This document shows, one piece after another, positions 32,937 through 40,602 of a stretch of 64,000 nucleotides of DNA; position 1 is the stretch's first letter; each line of letters starts with the position of its first letter. Source of the DNA: Oscillospiraceae bacterium (lineage in GTDB: Bacteria; Bacillota; Clostridia; Oscillospirales; Oscillospiraceae); contig SVKQ01000004.1 in assembly GCA_015068325.1 (NCBI GenBank), positions 62,001 through 126,000 of the forward strand, in the 5' to 3' direction. The position numbers were made by a program, and so were the translations under genes. The notes under the pieces are model-generated. The model did not search any database. It was not told where the DNA came from and saw only the letters and a program-made list of their open reading frames with translations.

Positions 32937-34290
32937 AACCGTTTTTTTCTGCACGGAATGCGGGAACGAAAGCCCAAAATGGTCGGGGCGCTGCCCAGCC
33001 TGTGGCGCCTGGAACTCTATGGTGGAGCAGGTCGCAGAGCAGCGCAGCAGGAAGAACAGTGGACGCCCTTTACAGACAAAAGCTGTAAAGGCAAAAATTA
33101 TTACAGAGATAGATAGCTCGGATGAGATACGCTTTTCTACTGGTATGGGAGAACTGGACCGTGTGCTGGGCGGCGGAGCGGTCAAGGGGTCGCTGGTGCT
33201 GGTAGGCGGCGCCCCCGGCATCGGCAAATCTACCTTGATGCTGCAGATCTGCGGCCAGCTGGGGTCTTTTGCCAAGGTACTGTATGTATCGGGCGAGGAG
33301 TCTGCCAATCAACTAAAGATGCGGGCCCAAAGACTGCATGTGGAGAGCGGAAACCTGTTTGTGCTGTCGGAGACATGCTTGGGGGACATTCTGTCCTGTG
33401 TGGACAGCGAGCAGCCGGATGTGCTGATCGTGGACTCGATACAGACACTTTATAACGAGGAACTCGACGCCCCGGCGGGCGGCGTGAGCCAGGTAAAGGA
33501 CTGTACCATGGCGTTGATGCAGTTGGCCAAGGGGCAGGGAATCACAGTATTTGTCATAGGCCACGTCAACAAAGAGGGTTCCATCGCCGGGCCCAAGGTG
33601 TTGGAGCACATGGTGGACTGCGTGCTATATTTTGAGGGAGATCAGCATATGTCCTACCGCATCCTGCGGGCTGCGAAGAATCGCTTCGGCGCCACCAATG
33701 AGATCGGCGTGTTTGAAATGCTGGATCGGGGGCTGAAGGAGGTAGAAAACCCCTCAGAAGTGCTTCTGTCCGGCCGACCCAAGGATGCGCCCGGCACCTG
33801 CGTGACCTGCGTGATGGAGGGGGCGCGACCGATTTTAGCGGAGATACAGGCGCTGATTGCCCCTTCCAGTGGCAACAAGCCTCTGCGCAGTAGCAACGGC
33901 TTTGACTATGGTAGGGCATCCATGCTGCTGGCTGTGCTGGAAAAGCGGGGCAGCCTGAAGCTGTCTCAGTGCGACGCCTATCTGAACATCATCGGCGGCT
34001 TGACGCTGGAGGAGCCGGCGGCGGACCTGGCTGCAGTAGTGGCCATCGCTTCCAGTTATTTGGACAAGCCGGTGCCAAATGATATAGCGGCCATCGGCGA
34101 GGTGGGACTCTCCGGCGAGGTGCGCAGCATCAGCCATCTGGAGCAGCGCCTCTCTGAGGTGGAGCGGCTTGGCTTCACCAAGTGCATCATTCCAGCCAAC
34201 CGAACCAGAGAGATCAGGACATTCCCGCATTTGACATTGCTTCCAGTACAGAGCATTGCTCAGGCGCTGCAACTTCTGGTCCGGGGCTGA
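32926..34290 (+). CDS. radA: DNA repair protein RadA
   Basis: RadA is a RecA-like, DnaB-type helicase promoting branch migration. The 454-residue protein has an N-terminal zinc finger (C9, C12, C23, C26), Walker A (GGAPGIGKSTLM, about 93), the RadA-specific KNRFGATNE motif (about 250) and a Lon-protease-like C-terminal domain. ATG 32926 with GGAG upstream is preferred; ATG 32902 lacks a site. Its last 77 bases overlap an antisense small gene. Confidence 0.95.
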   Translation: MKDKTVFFCTECGNESPKWSGRCPACGAWNSMVEQVAEQRSRKNSGRPLQTKAVKAKIITEIDSSDEIRFSTGMGELDRVLGGGAVKGSLVLVGGAPGIGKSTLMLQICGQLGSFAKVLYVSGEESANQLKMRAQRLHVESGNLFVLSETCLGDILSCVDSEQPDVLIVDSIQTLYNEELDAPAGGVSQVKDCTMALMQLAKGQGITVFVIGHVNKEGSIAGPKVLEHMVDCVLYFEGDQHMSYRILRAAKNRFGATNEIGVFEMLDRGLKEVENPSEVLLSGRPKDAPGTCVTCVMEGARPILAEIQALIAPSSGNKPLRSSNGFDYGRASMLLAVLEKRGSLKLSQCDAYLNIIGGLTLEEPAADLAAVVAIASSYLDKPVPNDIAAIGEVGLSGEVRSISHLEQRLSEVERLGFTKCIIPANRTREIRTFPHLTLLPVQSIAQALQLLVRG

Positions 34291-34411
34291 GAGGCAAGTA
34301 GTGGACGCAGGGATGACGCTGACTGGGTTGTCCCTGGACCGTACAGTGCTCCAGGGTACACATCCCGTCTGCTTGATAGCGGCAGTTGTCCGTACAGATA
34401 ATATAGCTCAT
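34214..34411 (-). CDS. Small Cys-rich protein (clostridial family often mis-named hydroxymyristoyl-ACP dehydratase)
   Basis: The 65-residue protein starts at ATG 34411 after AAGGAG. The first 40 residues (CTDNCRYQADGMCTLEHC, then PCVHY) follow the pattern C-x3-C-x-YQ-x2-G-x-CTL of a small Cys-rich family that is widespread in Clostridia; four to five Cys could bind a metal. The dehydratase name seen in databases is not supported by its size. The last 25 residues (from about PGPEVAAP) are encoded antisense to the radA 3' end and look unconserved. Function unknown. Confidence 0.7.
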   Translation of the reverse strand: MSYIICTDNCRYQADGMCTLEHCTVQGQPSQRHPCVHYLPLSPGPEVAAPEQCSVLEAMSNAGMS

Positions 34412-34458
34412 ATTCTCACACTCCTTACACGTATTATGCGCATATTATGCGTTTTTAT

Positions 34459-34482
34459 TACAAAAAACCTGTTTTTAACAGG
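34459..34482 (-). terminator. Terminator-like hairpin on the minus strand
   Basis: Read on the minus strand, CCTGTT and AACAGG pair around AAA, followed by TTTTTT. It lies upstream of the Cys-rich gene and could block antisense reading or act in its leader. Confidence 0.4.
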
Positions 34483-34490
34483 CGTGTGCC

Positions 34491-34520
34491 TTGCGTTCCA
34501 AACGCGGTCTATATTATAAT
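34491..34520 (+). promoter_or_regulatory. Promoter of the isochorismatase-like gene
   Basis: TTGCGT (34491-34496), 18 bases, TATAAT (34515-34520), about 40 bases before the ATG. Confidence 0.55.
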
Positions 34521-34561
34521 AAGGCCGGCAAAGGCCCATTTAATACGATGGGGTGATCCGT

Positions 34562-35104
34562 ATGAAGAAGTTTTTGATCGTCGTAGATATGCAGAAGGAT
34601 TTTGTGGACGGTTCGCTGGGTACGGCGGAGGCCGTGGCTATTGTGCCGGATGTGGTGGAAAAGATCCGGTCCTTTGACGGAGATATCTTTGTCACGTTGG
34701 ATACCCATTTTGATGATTATCTGGACACTGCGGAGGGGCAGAAGCTACCGGTCATGCACTGCATCAAGGATACGGAGGGCTGGAAACTGGAAGAAAAAGT
34801 TGTGGAAGCGCTGCAAAACAAGGGATTTACCACTGTAGAAAAGCACACCTTCGGTTCTGTTGATCTGCCGGAACTGCTGTATCGCGCGGCAGGGGAGGAG
34901 ACCTTCTGCGTGGAGTTGGTAGGACTGTGTACGGACATATGCGTCGTCAGCAATGCGCTGCTCCTGAAAGCGTTTTTCCCGGAAATACCGATCATGGTAG
35001 ACGCCTCGTGCTGCGCCGGCGTTACACCGGAAGCCCACGAGGCGGCGCTGGTGACCATGCGCAGCTGCCAGATCGATGTGAGGCACCACACATCGGAGGA
35101 GTGA
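34562..35104 (+). CDS. Isochorismatase/nicotinamidase-like cysteine hydrolase
   Basis: The 180-residue protein has the family triad: D9 (FLIVVDMQKDFV), K94 (TVEKHTFGS) and C127 (LVGLCTDICVVSNAL), and an acidic-His metal region (LDTHFDDY). It could be a nicotinamidase (PncA) feeding NAD salvage, or another amidase of the superfamily; the substrate cannot be settled from sequence. ATG 34562 is preferred over GTG 34553. It is a single-gene unit. Confidence 0.87.
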   Translation: MKKFLIVVDMQKDFVDGSLGTAEAVAIVPDVVEKIRSFDGDIFVTLDTHFDDYLDTAEGQKLPVMHCIKDTEGWKLEEKVVEALQNKGFTTVEKHTFGSVDLPELLYRAAGEETFCVELVGLCTDICVVSNALLLKAFFPEIPIMVDASCCAGVTPEAHEAALVTMRSCQIDVRHHTSEE

Positions 35105-35130
35105 TTCCTTCAAAATATTCCCCCTCGAAA

Positions 35131-35158
35131 TCTGTCATTTATAATGCAGAATGACAGA
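35131..35158. repeat. Inverted repeat overlapping a TATAAT
   Basis: TCTGTCATT (35131-35139) and AATGACAGA (35150-35158) form a perfect 9-bp inverted repeat around TATAAT (35140-35145); ATGACAG is then repeated directly once more. It may be an operator or hairpin in front of the 35192 gene. Confidence 0.5.
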
Positions 35159-35191
35159 TGACAGATAAAGTACAGCAGGGAGGGAACGATC

Positions 35192-35581
35192 ATGAAACGA
35201 GCCATTGTTGGATTACTCATTCTGACGCTCTGTGTGGCGGGGATCATCTGGTATACAGGGTCTTCCGGTCGTGTGGCGTTTTACGACAGACCTACATCAG
35301 AGAATAATTTGCCGCATATTTCGATGAAAGCAGAGCTGACGCATCGACAGGCTCATCTGTTGCGGAAAGCCATCCGAAACATGCAGGGGAGAACAGATGA
35401 CTACGCCTGCAACCGACTAGAGCATTATTACGACGGAGAGATCACGTTTTCAAGGGATCAAAATACATATTATTTTTCATATGAACTGAAAATCGTGTAT
35501 TATGACCACTATTTTGGAGTCATTGACGACGAGGCGCTTGCGCTGCTTCATCACGTTCAGGCCCAACTTGGTGACTGGTAA
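35192..35581 (+). CDS. Unknown exported or membrane-anchored protein
   Basis: A 129-residue protein with a clear N-terminal hydrophobic signal/anchor (AIVGLLILTLCVAGIIWYT) and a soluble domain with many Tyr/His (LEHYYDGEITF, NTYYFSYELKIVYYDHYFGV). I do not recognise the family. It starts at ATG 35192 after AGGGAGGG. Its codons are more AT-rich than most neighbours, and it lies beside the unexplained region before the second recombinase. Confidence 0.65.
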   Translation: MKRAIVGLLILTLCVAGIIWYTGSSGRVAFYDRPTSENNLPHISMKAELTHRQAHLLRKAIRNMQGRTDDYACNRLEHYYDGEITFSRDQNTYYFSYELKIVYYDHYFGVIDDEALALLHHVQAQLGDW

Positions 35582-36024
35582 ATGAGAAAGGTCCGTGTTT
35601 TGTCGATGCGGATGAAAGTGTATCCCGCAGGTTGCAGCTATTTAGCGATCGGAAAAGTTGAGTTGAACCGATCATGCGCATGATAGAAGTGGCGATAAGT
35701 CCGCTGACGCGTTCTTCGCAGATCCGGAAGTTACGTCTGAGGGCAGACTATTCTCAGAGGGAAGGAGGTTTTCAGAAGCATATAAAATTGAACAAAATAA
35801 AAATTTTGTTCAATATGGAAGAGAAAGATCGGGACAAACGCGGCATTTTCGGCTTTGGGGGCCGATGGGTACCTGCTGCATGAGGCGTAGCATCTTTCGG
35901 CACTCCTGCCGCAGTCCGAAGTTCTTTGTCACATCAGAACTATCCGACACGACATGTTGTCCCGCTCAGCGTCGTATTGTGAAAACCTGCCACGATCTTT
36001 CCTGACTGCTTCTGTAGTACGGTT
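35582..36024. other. Unexplained 443-nt intergenic region
   Basis: No credible gene is seen. It contains a strong Shine-Dalgarno-like GGAAGGAGG (35760-35768) with no start codon at a suitable distance, and a perfect 12-bp AT-rich inverted repeat (35787-35814). One 69-codon open frame (35674-35883) has no ribosome site and no recognisable content. The region may be a remnant or a regulatory stretch of the recombinase. Confidence 0.5.
35787..35814. repeat. Perfect 12-bp AT-rich inverted repeat
   Basis: ATTGAACAAAAT (35787-35798), loop AAAA, ATTTTGTTCAAT (35803-35814). It could be an operator or recombination-associated site; no T-run follows. Confidence 0.6.
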
Positions 36025-37047
36025 ATGGCAATCAATTATCGTAAAGAGTCGCCGAAGATTCTCTTGGATTTTCTGGCGTATCATGAAACCATCAAAGCTC
36101 ATTCCAAGCGCACGGTGGACGAATATTTCCTGGACATGCGAAATTTCTTCCGTTACATGAAATGGATCCGTGACGATGCGCTGCAGGATAAGGATCTGGA
36201 CGAGATCAGCATCATGGATATAGATCGGGATTTTGTGGGCTCCATCACTTTGACGGATATTTACGGCTACATGACCTATCTGAGCCGTGACCGGGTGGTA
36301 CATCAAAATAGTGAAAATTCTAACAAGGGTTTGAATTCAGCATCCAGAGCTCGAAAACTATCCACTATTCGCTCGTTTTATAACTATATCTGTAATAAAA
36401 TGCATCTATTGGAAGAAAATCCCTGTAAGGATATTGATACGCCCAAGACGAGAAAGTCCCTCCCCCGTTATCTGACACTGGACGAGTCCCTCTCCCTGCT
36501 GGATTCTGTGGGCGGACCGCACCGTGAACGTGACTACTGCATTTTGACGCTCTTTTTGAACTGTGGACTGCGGATCTCCGAGCTGATCGGCCTCAACCGC
36601 AGTGACGTACAGGAGGATGCGCTGCGGGTGCTGGGCAAGGGCAACAAGGTGCGCGTCGTTTATCTGAATCAGGCCTGCAAGGATGCATTGGGCCGCTATC
36701 TGGCGGTCCGACGACCAATTTCAGGACGCGATCAGGATGCATTGTTTCTCTCCGGCCAAAACAAGAGGATCAGCCGTTCAACTGTCCATGCGCTGGTGAA
36801 GAAGCATCTGTCGGAAGCCGGCCTGGACAGCACACAGTACTCCTCCCACAAGCTGCGTCACACCGCAGCCACGCTGATGCTGCAAAACGGTGTGGATGTG
36901 CGGGCGGTGCAGGAGGTGCTGGGTCACGAGCATTTGAATACCACGGAGATCTACACCCACGTGGATAACGAGGCGCTACGCGTGGCGGCCCGGGCCAATC
37001 CCCTCTCCCGCGTGAAGCCAAAAGATCAGTCTTCGGAACAGGATTGA
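36025..37047 (+). CDS. xerC: Second Xer-type tyrosine recombinase
   Basis: The 340-residue protein has an N-terminal SAM-like domain and a catalytic domain with R183 (NCGLRISEL), K205 (LGKGNK), H275, R278 (HKLRHTAATL), H301 (LGHEHLN) and nucleophile Y310 (TTEIYTHV). It is longer than XerC/XerD (about 300), with an insert near residues 88-108. The codons for residues about 92-140 are conspicuously AT-rich. No ribosome site precedes ATG 36025. It may be the XerC partner of the 22488 XerD or an orphan integrase-like enzyme; XerC is likely because no other mobile genes are present. Confidence 0.8.
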   Translation: MAINYRKESPKILLDFLAYHETIKAHSKRTVDEYFLDMRNFFRYMKWIRDDALQDKDLDEISIMDIDRDFVGSITLTDIYGYMTYLSRDRVVHQNSENSNKGLNSASRARKLSTIRSFYNYICNKMHLLEENPCKDIDTPKTRKSLPRYLTLDESLSLLDSVGGPHRERDYCILTLFLNCGLRISELIGLNRSDVQEDALRVLGKGNKVRVVYLNQACKDALGRYLAVRRPISGRDQDALFLSGQNKRISRSTVHALVKKHLSEAGLDSTQYSSHKLRHTAATLMLQNGVDVRAVQEVLGHEHLNTTEIYTHVDNEALRVAARANPLSRVKPKDQSSEQD

Positions 37048-37057
37048 GCTGTCTCCA

Positions 37058-37086
37058 TTGACTTTTTGAAAAAAACGCAGTACTCT
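37058..37086 (+). promoter_or_regulatory. Possible promoter of the transketolase genes
   Basis: TTGACT (37058-37063), 17 bases, TACTCT (37081-37086): good -35, weak -10. Confidence 0.4.
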
Positions 37087-37119
37087 TGTAGCTGGAAATA
37101 TCTTTATACGGAGGTTTAT

Positions 37120-37926
37120 ATGAACACAACGGAGCTTTCCAAGGTATGCAAGCAGGTGCGCCGCGACATCATCGAGATGACGGCCAACGCCGGCAGTGGC
37201 CATCCGGGCGGATCTCTGTCGGCGGTGGAACTGCTGACCAGCGTATTTTATAACCACATGCGCGTGGACCCCAAGAATCCGGACGCGCCGGATCGTGACC
37301 GCTTTGTGCTGAGCAAGGGTCACGCCGCCCCCTGCTATTATGCGGTCCTGGCTGAGATGGGCTTCATCAGCCGCGATGAATTTACCAACTTCCGTCAGCT
37401 CCATTCCATTTTGCAAGGACACCCTGATTGCAAAAAAGTCCCCGGTGTGGACGCTTCCACCGGGTCCCTGGGCCAGGGCTGCTCCATTGCCGTGGGCATG
37501 GCGCTGGGCGCCAAGATCCAGCAGAAGGATATCCGGGTCTATGCCCTGCTGGGTGACGGCGAGTGTCAGGAGGGCCAGATCTGGGAAGCCTTCATGGCAG
37601 CTGCCCACCACAAGTTGGACAATCTAACCGTTATGATCGACCACAACGGGCTGCAGATCGACGGTACCAACGACGAGGTCATGTCCCTGGGCGATCTGCC
37701 TGCCAAGCTGCTGGCTTTTGGCTTTGAGTTGTTTGAGGTCGACGGACACGATTTGGATGCCATCGAGGCGGCTCTGAGCACTCCCGTTTCCGGACAGCCC
37801 AAGTGCATCCTGGCGCACACCGTCAAGGGCAAGGGCGTGTCGTTTATGGAAAATCAGGTGGGCTGGCACGGCAAGGCACCAAATGCCGAGCAGCGCCAGC
37901 AGGCTTTGAAAGAATTGGAGGATTGA
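37120..37926 (+). CDS. Transketolase, N-terminal (TPP-binding) subunit
   Basis: The 268-residue protein is the first half of a two-subunit transketolase. It binds thiamine diphosphate through NAGSGHPGGSLS (about 25) and GDGECQEGQIWEA (about 147). Split transketolases are usual in many Clostridia. ATG 37120 follows GGAGG; the longer frame starts in the gap. Together with the next gene it moves two-carbon units in the non-oxidative pentose phosphate pathway. Confidence 0.94.
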   Translation: MNTTELSKVCKQVRRDIIEMTANAGSGHPGGSLSAVELLTSVFYNHMRVDPKNPDAPDRDRFVLSKGHAAPCYYAVLAEMGFISRDEFTNFRQLHSILQGHPDCKKVPGVDASTGSLGQGCSIAVGMALGAKIQQKDIRVYALLGDGECQEGQIWEAFMAAAHHKLDNLTVMIDHNGLQIDGTNDEVMSLGDLPAKLLAFGFELFEVDGHDLDAIEAALSTPVSGQPKCILAHTVKGKGVSFMENQVGWHGKAPNAEQRQQALKELED

Positions 37927-37930
37927 GAGC

Positions 37931-38857
37931 ATGAGTGAGAAGATAGCTACCCGCGAGGCATACGGCAAGACCTTGGTCGAGCTGGGGGCCATCAACGACA
38001 AGGTCGTGGTCATGGATGCCGACCTGGCTGCCGCTACCATGACCAAGCATTTTAAGGCCGCATATCCCGATCGCTTCTTTGACTGCGGCATCGCTGAGGC
38101 CAATATGATGGATATCGGCGCCGGCTTGTCCACCATGGGATTGATCCCCTTCTGCTCCACCTTCGCCCTGTTCGGCGCCGGCCGCGCCTATGAGCAGATT
38201 CGCAACTCCATTGCTTACCCTAAGTTCAATGTGAAAATCTGCTGTTCTCACGCCGGCGTATCCGTAGGAGAGGACGGCGGCAGCCACCAGGCAATCGAGG
38301 ATATCGGCCTGATGCGGCTGATTCCCGGCATGACGGTCATTGTCCCTGCTGACGCCAAGGAGGCTCGGGCGGCAACGCTGGCACTGGCCGACCTCCACGG
38401 CCCCGCCTATATGCGTCTGGCCCGCCTAGCCACCCCCGTGTTCGATGAGGACTATCCCTTTGAGATCGGCAAAGCCAACGTTCTGCGCGAGGGCAAGGAC
38501 GCCGCCGTGTTCGCCTGCGGCCTTATGGTCAGCGAGACCTTGGAAGCTGCCAAGCTGCTTGCAGCTGAGGGCGTCGAAATCAGTGTCATCAACGTGCACA
38601 CTATCAAACCTATCGACGCGGAGTGCGTGAAGGATTACGCTTGCAAGTGCGGCACCGTGATCACCGTGGAGGAGCACAGTGTCATCGGCGGTCTGGGCGA
38701 CGCGGTGTCCGACGTGCTGATGGGCAAGGTCAACTGCTGCTTTCTCAAGATCGGTATAGAGGATCAGTTCGGTCAGTCCGGCAAAGCAGCCGATGTGCTG
38801 CGTGAATATGGTCTGACGGCAGAGCAGATCGCCGCGAAGATTAAGGAGACCCTGTAA
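37931..38857 (+). CDS. Transketolase, C-terminal subunit
   Basis: A 308-residue protein with the pyrimidine-binding domain (GIAEANMMDIGAGLSTMG with the catalytic Glu, about 57) and the C-terminal transketolase domain (INVHTIKPIDAE, VEEHSVIGGLGDAV). It starts four bases after the N-terminal subunit, so both are made together. DXS-like and PDH-E1-beta-like alternatives are excluded by the paired partner. Confidence 0.94.
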   Translation: MSEKIATREAYGKTLVELGAINDKVVVMDADLAAATMTKHFKAAYPDRFFDCGIAEANMMDIGAGLSTMGLIPFCSTFALFGAGRAYEQIRNSIAYPKFNVKICCSHAGVSVGEDGGSHQAIEDIGLMRLIPGMTVIVPADAKEARAATLALADLHGPAYMRLARLATPVFDEDYPFEIGKANVLREGKDAAVFACGLMVSETLEAAKLLAAEGVEISVINVHTIKPIDAECVKDYACKCGTVITVEEHSVIGGLGDAVSDVLMGKVNCCFLKIGIEDQFGQSGKAADVLREYGLTAEQIAAKIKETL

Positions 38858-38892
38858 CAAACCTGTATGAATATATAAATGAATATATAAAA

Positions 38893-38925
38893 AGAGAGGT
38901 CGGATTTGCCGACCTCTCTTCTTTT
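38893..38925 (+). terminator. Intrinsic terminator between convergent genes
   Basis: AGAGAGGTCGG (38893-38903) pairs with CCGACCTCTCT (38909-38919), followed by TCTTTT. It can serve the transketolase genes and, from the other side (AAAAAG upstream), the minus-strand gene. Confidence 0.88.
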
Positions 38926-38936
38926 CGTGCTCTTTT

Positions 38937-39716
38937 TTATGCAGCGGGATCCGCAGTTTCTTCGGGAACGTAGCTACTCACGTCCGCCTCGTCGGTCACC
39001 ACGCCGGTGATCTCGTCACGCTTGGCGCAGAAGGCACACAGGCGGGTGCGGTTGCTGGCGATGGCCTGTTCCACCGTGCCGGCGGTCAGTGTATCGCTCT
39101 GGTTCAGAGCCTGGCAATCTTCATGGGTGTGGTAGACCTTGCCGAAGGGCGCCCAGTAGACCTCCTCATCGCCCAAGGCGCTGATGGCAGCGGTCTGCTG
39201 CTCTTCAGACACCGGATTGAAGTCGTAGCTGGCCACGCCGCCGATCAACAGCGCTACCACAGCCACCACAGTGGCGATAGCCTTGGTCTTCTTGTCCAGA
39301 TCCCTGTTGGTCAGCATCAGAATGATGATGGGTACAAATGCGATCACGCAGACGATGACGCCCATGTTGTTCCATAGCCAGAACTTGAGCGGATTGGCCT
39401 CGGAGGCCGGCTTGATGTGATTGGCCTTTTTCCACAGCTGTGCGCCAATGATGACGCATGCCAGATCCAGCACCAGCAGCAGGATCAACTGCCACAGCGT
39501 GGGCAAAAACTTCATATTGAATTTACCAAGCACCACCAGCAGTGCCAGCACCTCCATGATGATGGCCACAACCCACAGGACGATGGCACCAATGCGCAGG
39601 CTGCTGGCGTTGCCGACCGGCGCGGCCTCTTTGATCGCGGGCTTTTTCTTGGCAGCGGCAGTCACCTGCTCGCCGGTGCTCGCAGAAACGATCTTGTGTT
39701 CTTTTTTTTCAGCCAT
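38937..39716 (-). CDS. Four-helix membrane protein with C-terminal HxxC...CxxC zinc-type motif
   Basis: The 259-residue protein has a charged cytoplasmic N-terminus, four hydrophobic helices (IGAIVLWVVAIIMEVLALL, LPTLWQLILLLVLDLACVII, GVIVCVIAFVPIIILML, IATVVAVVALLIGGVA) and a C-terminal domain with KVYHTHEDCQAL, then GTVEQAIASNRTRLCAFC. The YHxxxxC...CxxC pattern resembles a zinc-binding motif (Ada-like) found on many exported Firmicutes proteins; its function is unknown. ATG 39716 lies six bases after GGAGGG. Confidence 0.72.
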   Translation of the reverse strand: MAEKKEHKIVSASTGEQVTAAAKKKPAIKEAAPVGNASSLRIGAIVLWVVAIIMEVLALLVVLGKFNMKFLPTLWQLILLLVLDLACVIIGAQLWKKANHIKPASEANPLKFWLWNNMGVIVCVIAFVPIIILMLTNRDLDKKTKAIATVVAVVALLIGGVASYDFNPVSEEQQTAAISALGDEEVYWAPFGKVYHTHEDCQALNQSDTLTAGTVEQAIASNRTRLCAFCAKRDEITGVVTDEADVSSYVPEETADPAA

Positions 39717-39768
39717 GAGATTCCCTCCATTTTCAAACACGTTGCGTGGTGATCTTGCTTTCACTGTT

Positions 39769-39796
39769 ATTATACCTGTTTTTTCCTTTAACACAA
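39769..39796 (-). promoter_or_regulatory. Promoter of the zinc-motif membrane protein gene
   Basis: On the minus strand TTGTGT (39796-39791), 16 bases, TATAAT (39774-39769). Confidence 0.55.
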
Positions 39797-39835
39797 TACT
39801 TTTTTCGGAAATTGGCAGGTTTTTACTGCATTACA

Positions 39836-39865
39836 TTGACAAATTTACAGGAGATGACCTATAAT
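39836..39865 (+). promoter_or_regulatory. Promoter of the DUF937 gene
   Basis: TTGACA (39836-39841), 18 bases, TATAAT (39860-39865): both consensus. Confidence 0.75.
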
Positions 39866-39917
39866 ATACATAATCATCCAAGAAAATGGATAAAACTGTA
39901 GAAACGGAGAGAAAACC

Positions 39918-40523
39918 ATGGATATTACGTCCCTTGTCAACACCTTGATGAGCAACGATAGCGTCAACGGCATCAGCCAGAGTACTAATATCAGCAGCCA
40001 AGACACCCAGAACATTCTGAACGCCGCGCTGCCCGCGCTGCTCAACGGCGCCAAAGCCCAGTCCCAGAATGCGGATACCTCCGCCAGCTTTGCCAATGCG
40101 CTGCTGTCTCACGGACAGAACGACACCAGTAACCTAGCCTCTTTCCTGCAGGGTGTGGACCTGGAGGATGGCGGTAAGATCGTGGGGCATCTGCTGGGTT
40201 CCAACACCAATGCCGTCACCGAAATCGCCCAGAAGGCCGGCGCCAGCAGCCAGAGCACCGGCAGCGTGCTGGCCGCTGTGGCTCCCCTGCTGATGAGTCT
40301 GCTGGGCCAGCAGTCCGGCTCCAACAATGCCGGCGCCACCTCTTCCGCTGTGGGTGCGGTTGCATCTTCCCTGTTGCAGAACGTGGATATGGGCAGCCTG
40401 CTGACCGGCCTGTTGGGCGGCACTGCGACAAGCACCACCACAACCAGCAATGCCAAGAAGAAAAAGAAGAAGAACAGCGGCAGCCTGTTGGGCAATCTAC
40501 TGAGCAATCTGCTCAAGGGCTGA
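39918..40523 (+). CDS. DUF937 domain protein
   Basis: The 201-residue protein is rich in Ser/Asn/Gln/Ala/Leu with the DUF937 (YidB-like) repeated pattern: NILNAALPALLNGAK, VDLEDGGKIVGHLLG, VLAAVAPLLMSLLGQQ. It ends in a lysine run (KKKKKKN) and SGSLLGNLLSNLLKG. Function unknown; the amphipathic repeats suggest self-assembly. It has a strong promoter and terminator, so it is a well-expressed single-gene unit. Confidence 0.82.
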   Translation: MDITSLVNTLMSNDSVNGISQSTNISSQDTQNILNAALPALLNGAKAQSQNADTSASFANALLSHGQNDTSNLASFLQGVDLEDGGKIVGHLLGSNTNAVTEIAQKAGASSQSTGSVLAAVAPLLMSLLGQQSGSNNAGATSSAVGAVASSLLQNVDMGSLLTGLLGGTATSTTTTSNAKKKKKKNSGSLLGNLLSNLLKG

Positions 40524-40542
40524 TCCTCTTCCCTGTCGATTC

Positions 40543-40582
40543 AAAAAAGATCGCGGATACAGTTGTATCCGCGATCTTTTTT
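40543..40582 (+). terminator. Bidirectional terminator between DUF937 gene and fba
   Basis: AAAAAAGATCGCGGATAC (40543-40560) pairs with GTATCCGCGATCTTTTTT (40565-40582); A- and T-runs on both sides allow use from either strand. Confidence 0.93.
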
Positions 40583-40602
40583 GATAGCGAAAAGGTAGTC
40601 GA

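Noticed and set aside
35787..35814. 12-bp inverted repeat read as an intrinsic terminator
   Set aside because: AT-only stem without a following T-run.
35674..35883. 69-codon frame in the gap before the second recombinase
   Set aside because: No ribosome site, spans the 12-bp inverted repeat, and resembles no known protein; kept only as part of the unexplained region.
38866..38892. Short direct repeat ATGAATATATAA twice after the transketolase genes
   Set aside because: Too short and simple to interpret; directly beside a terminator.
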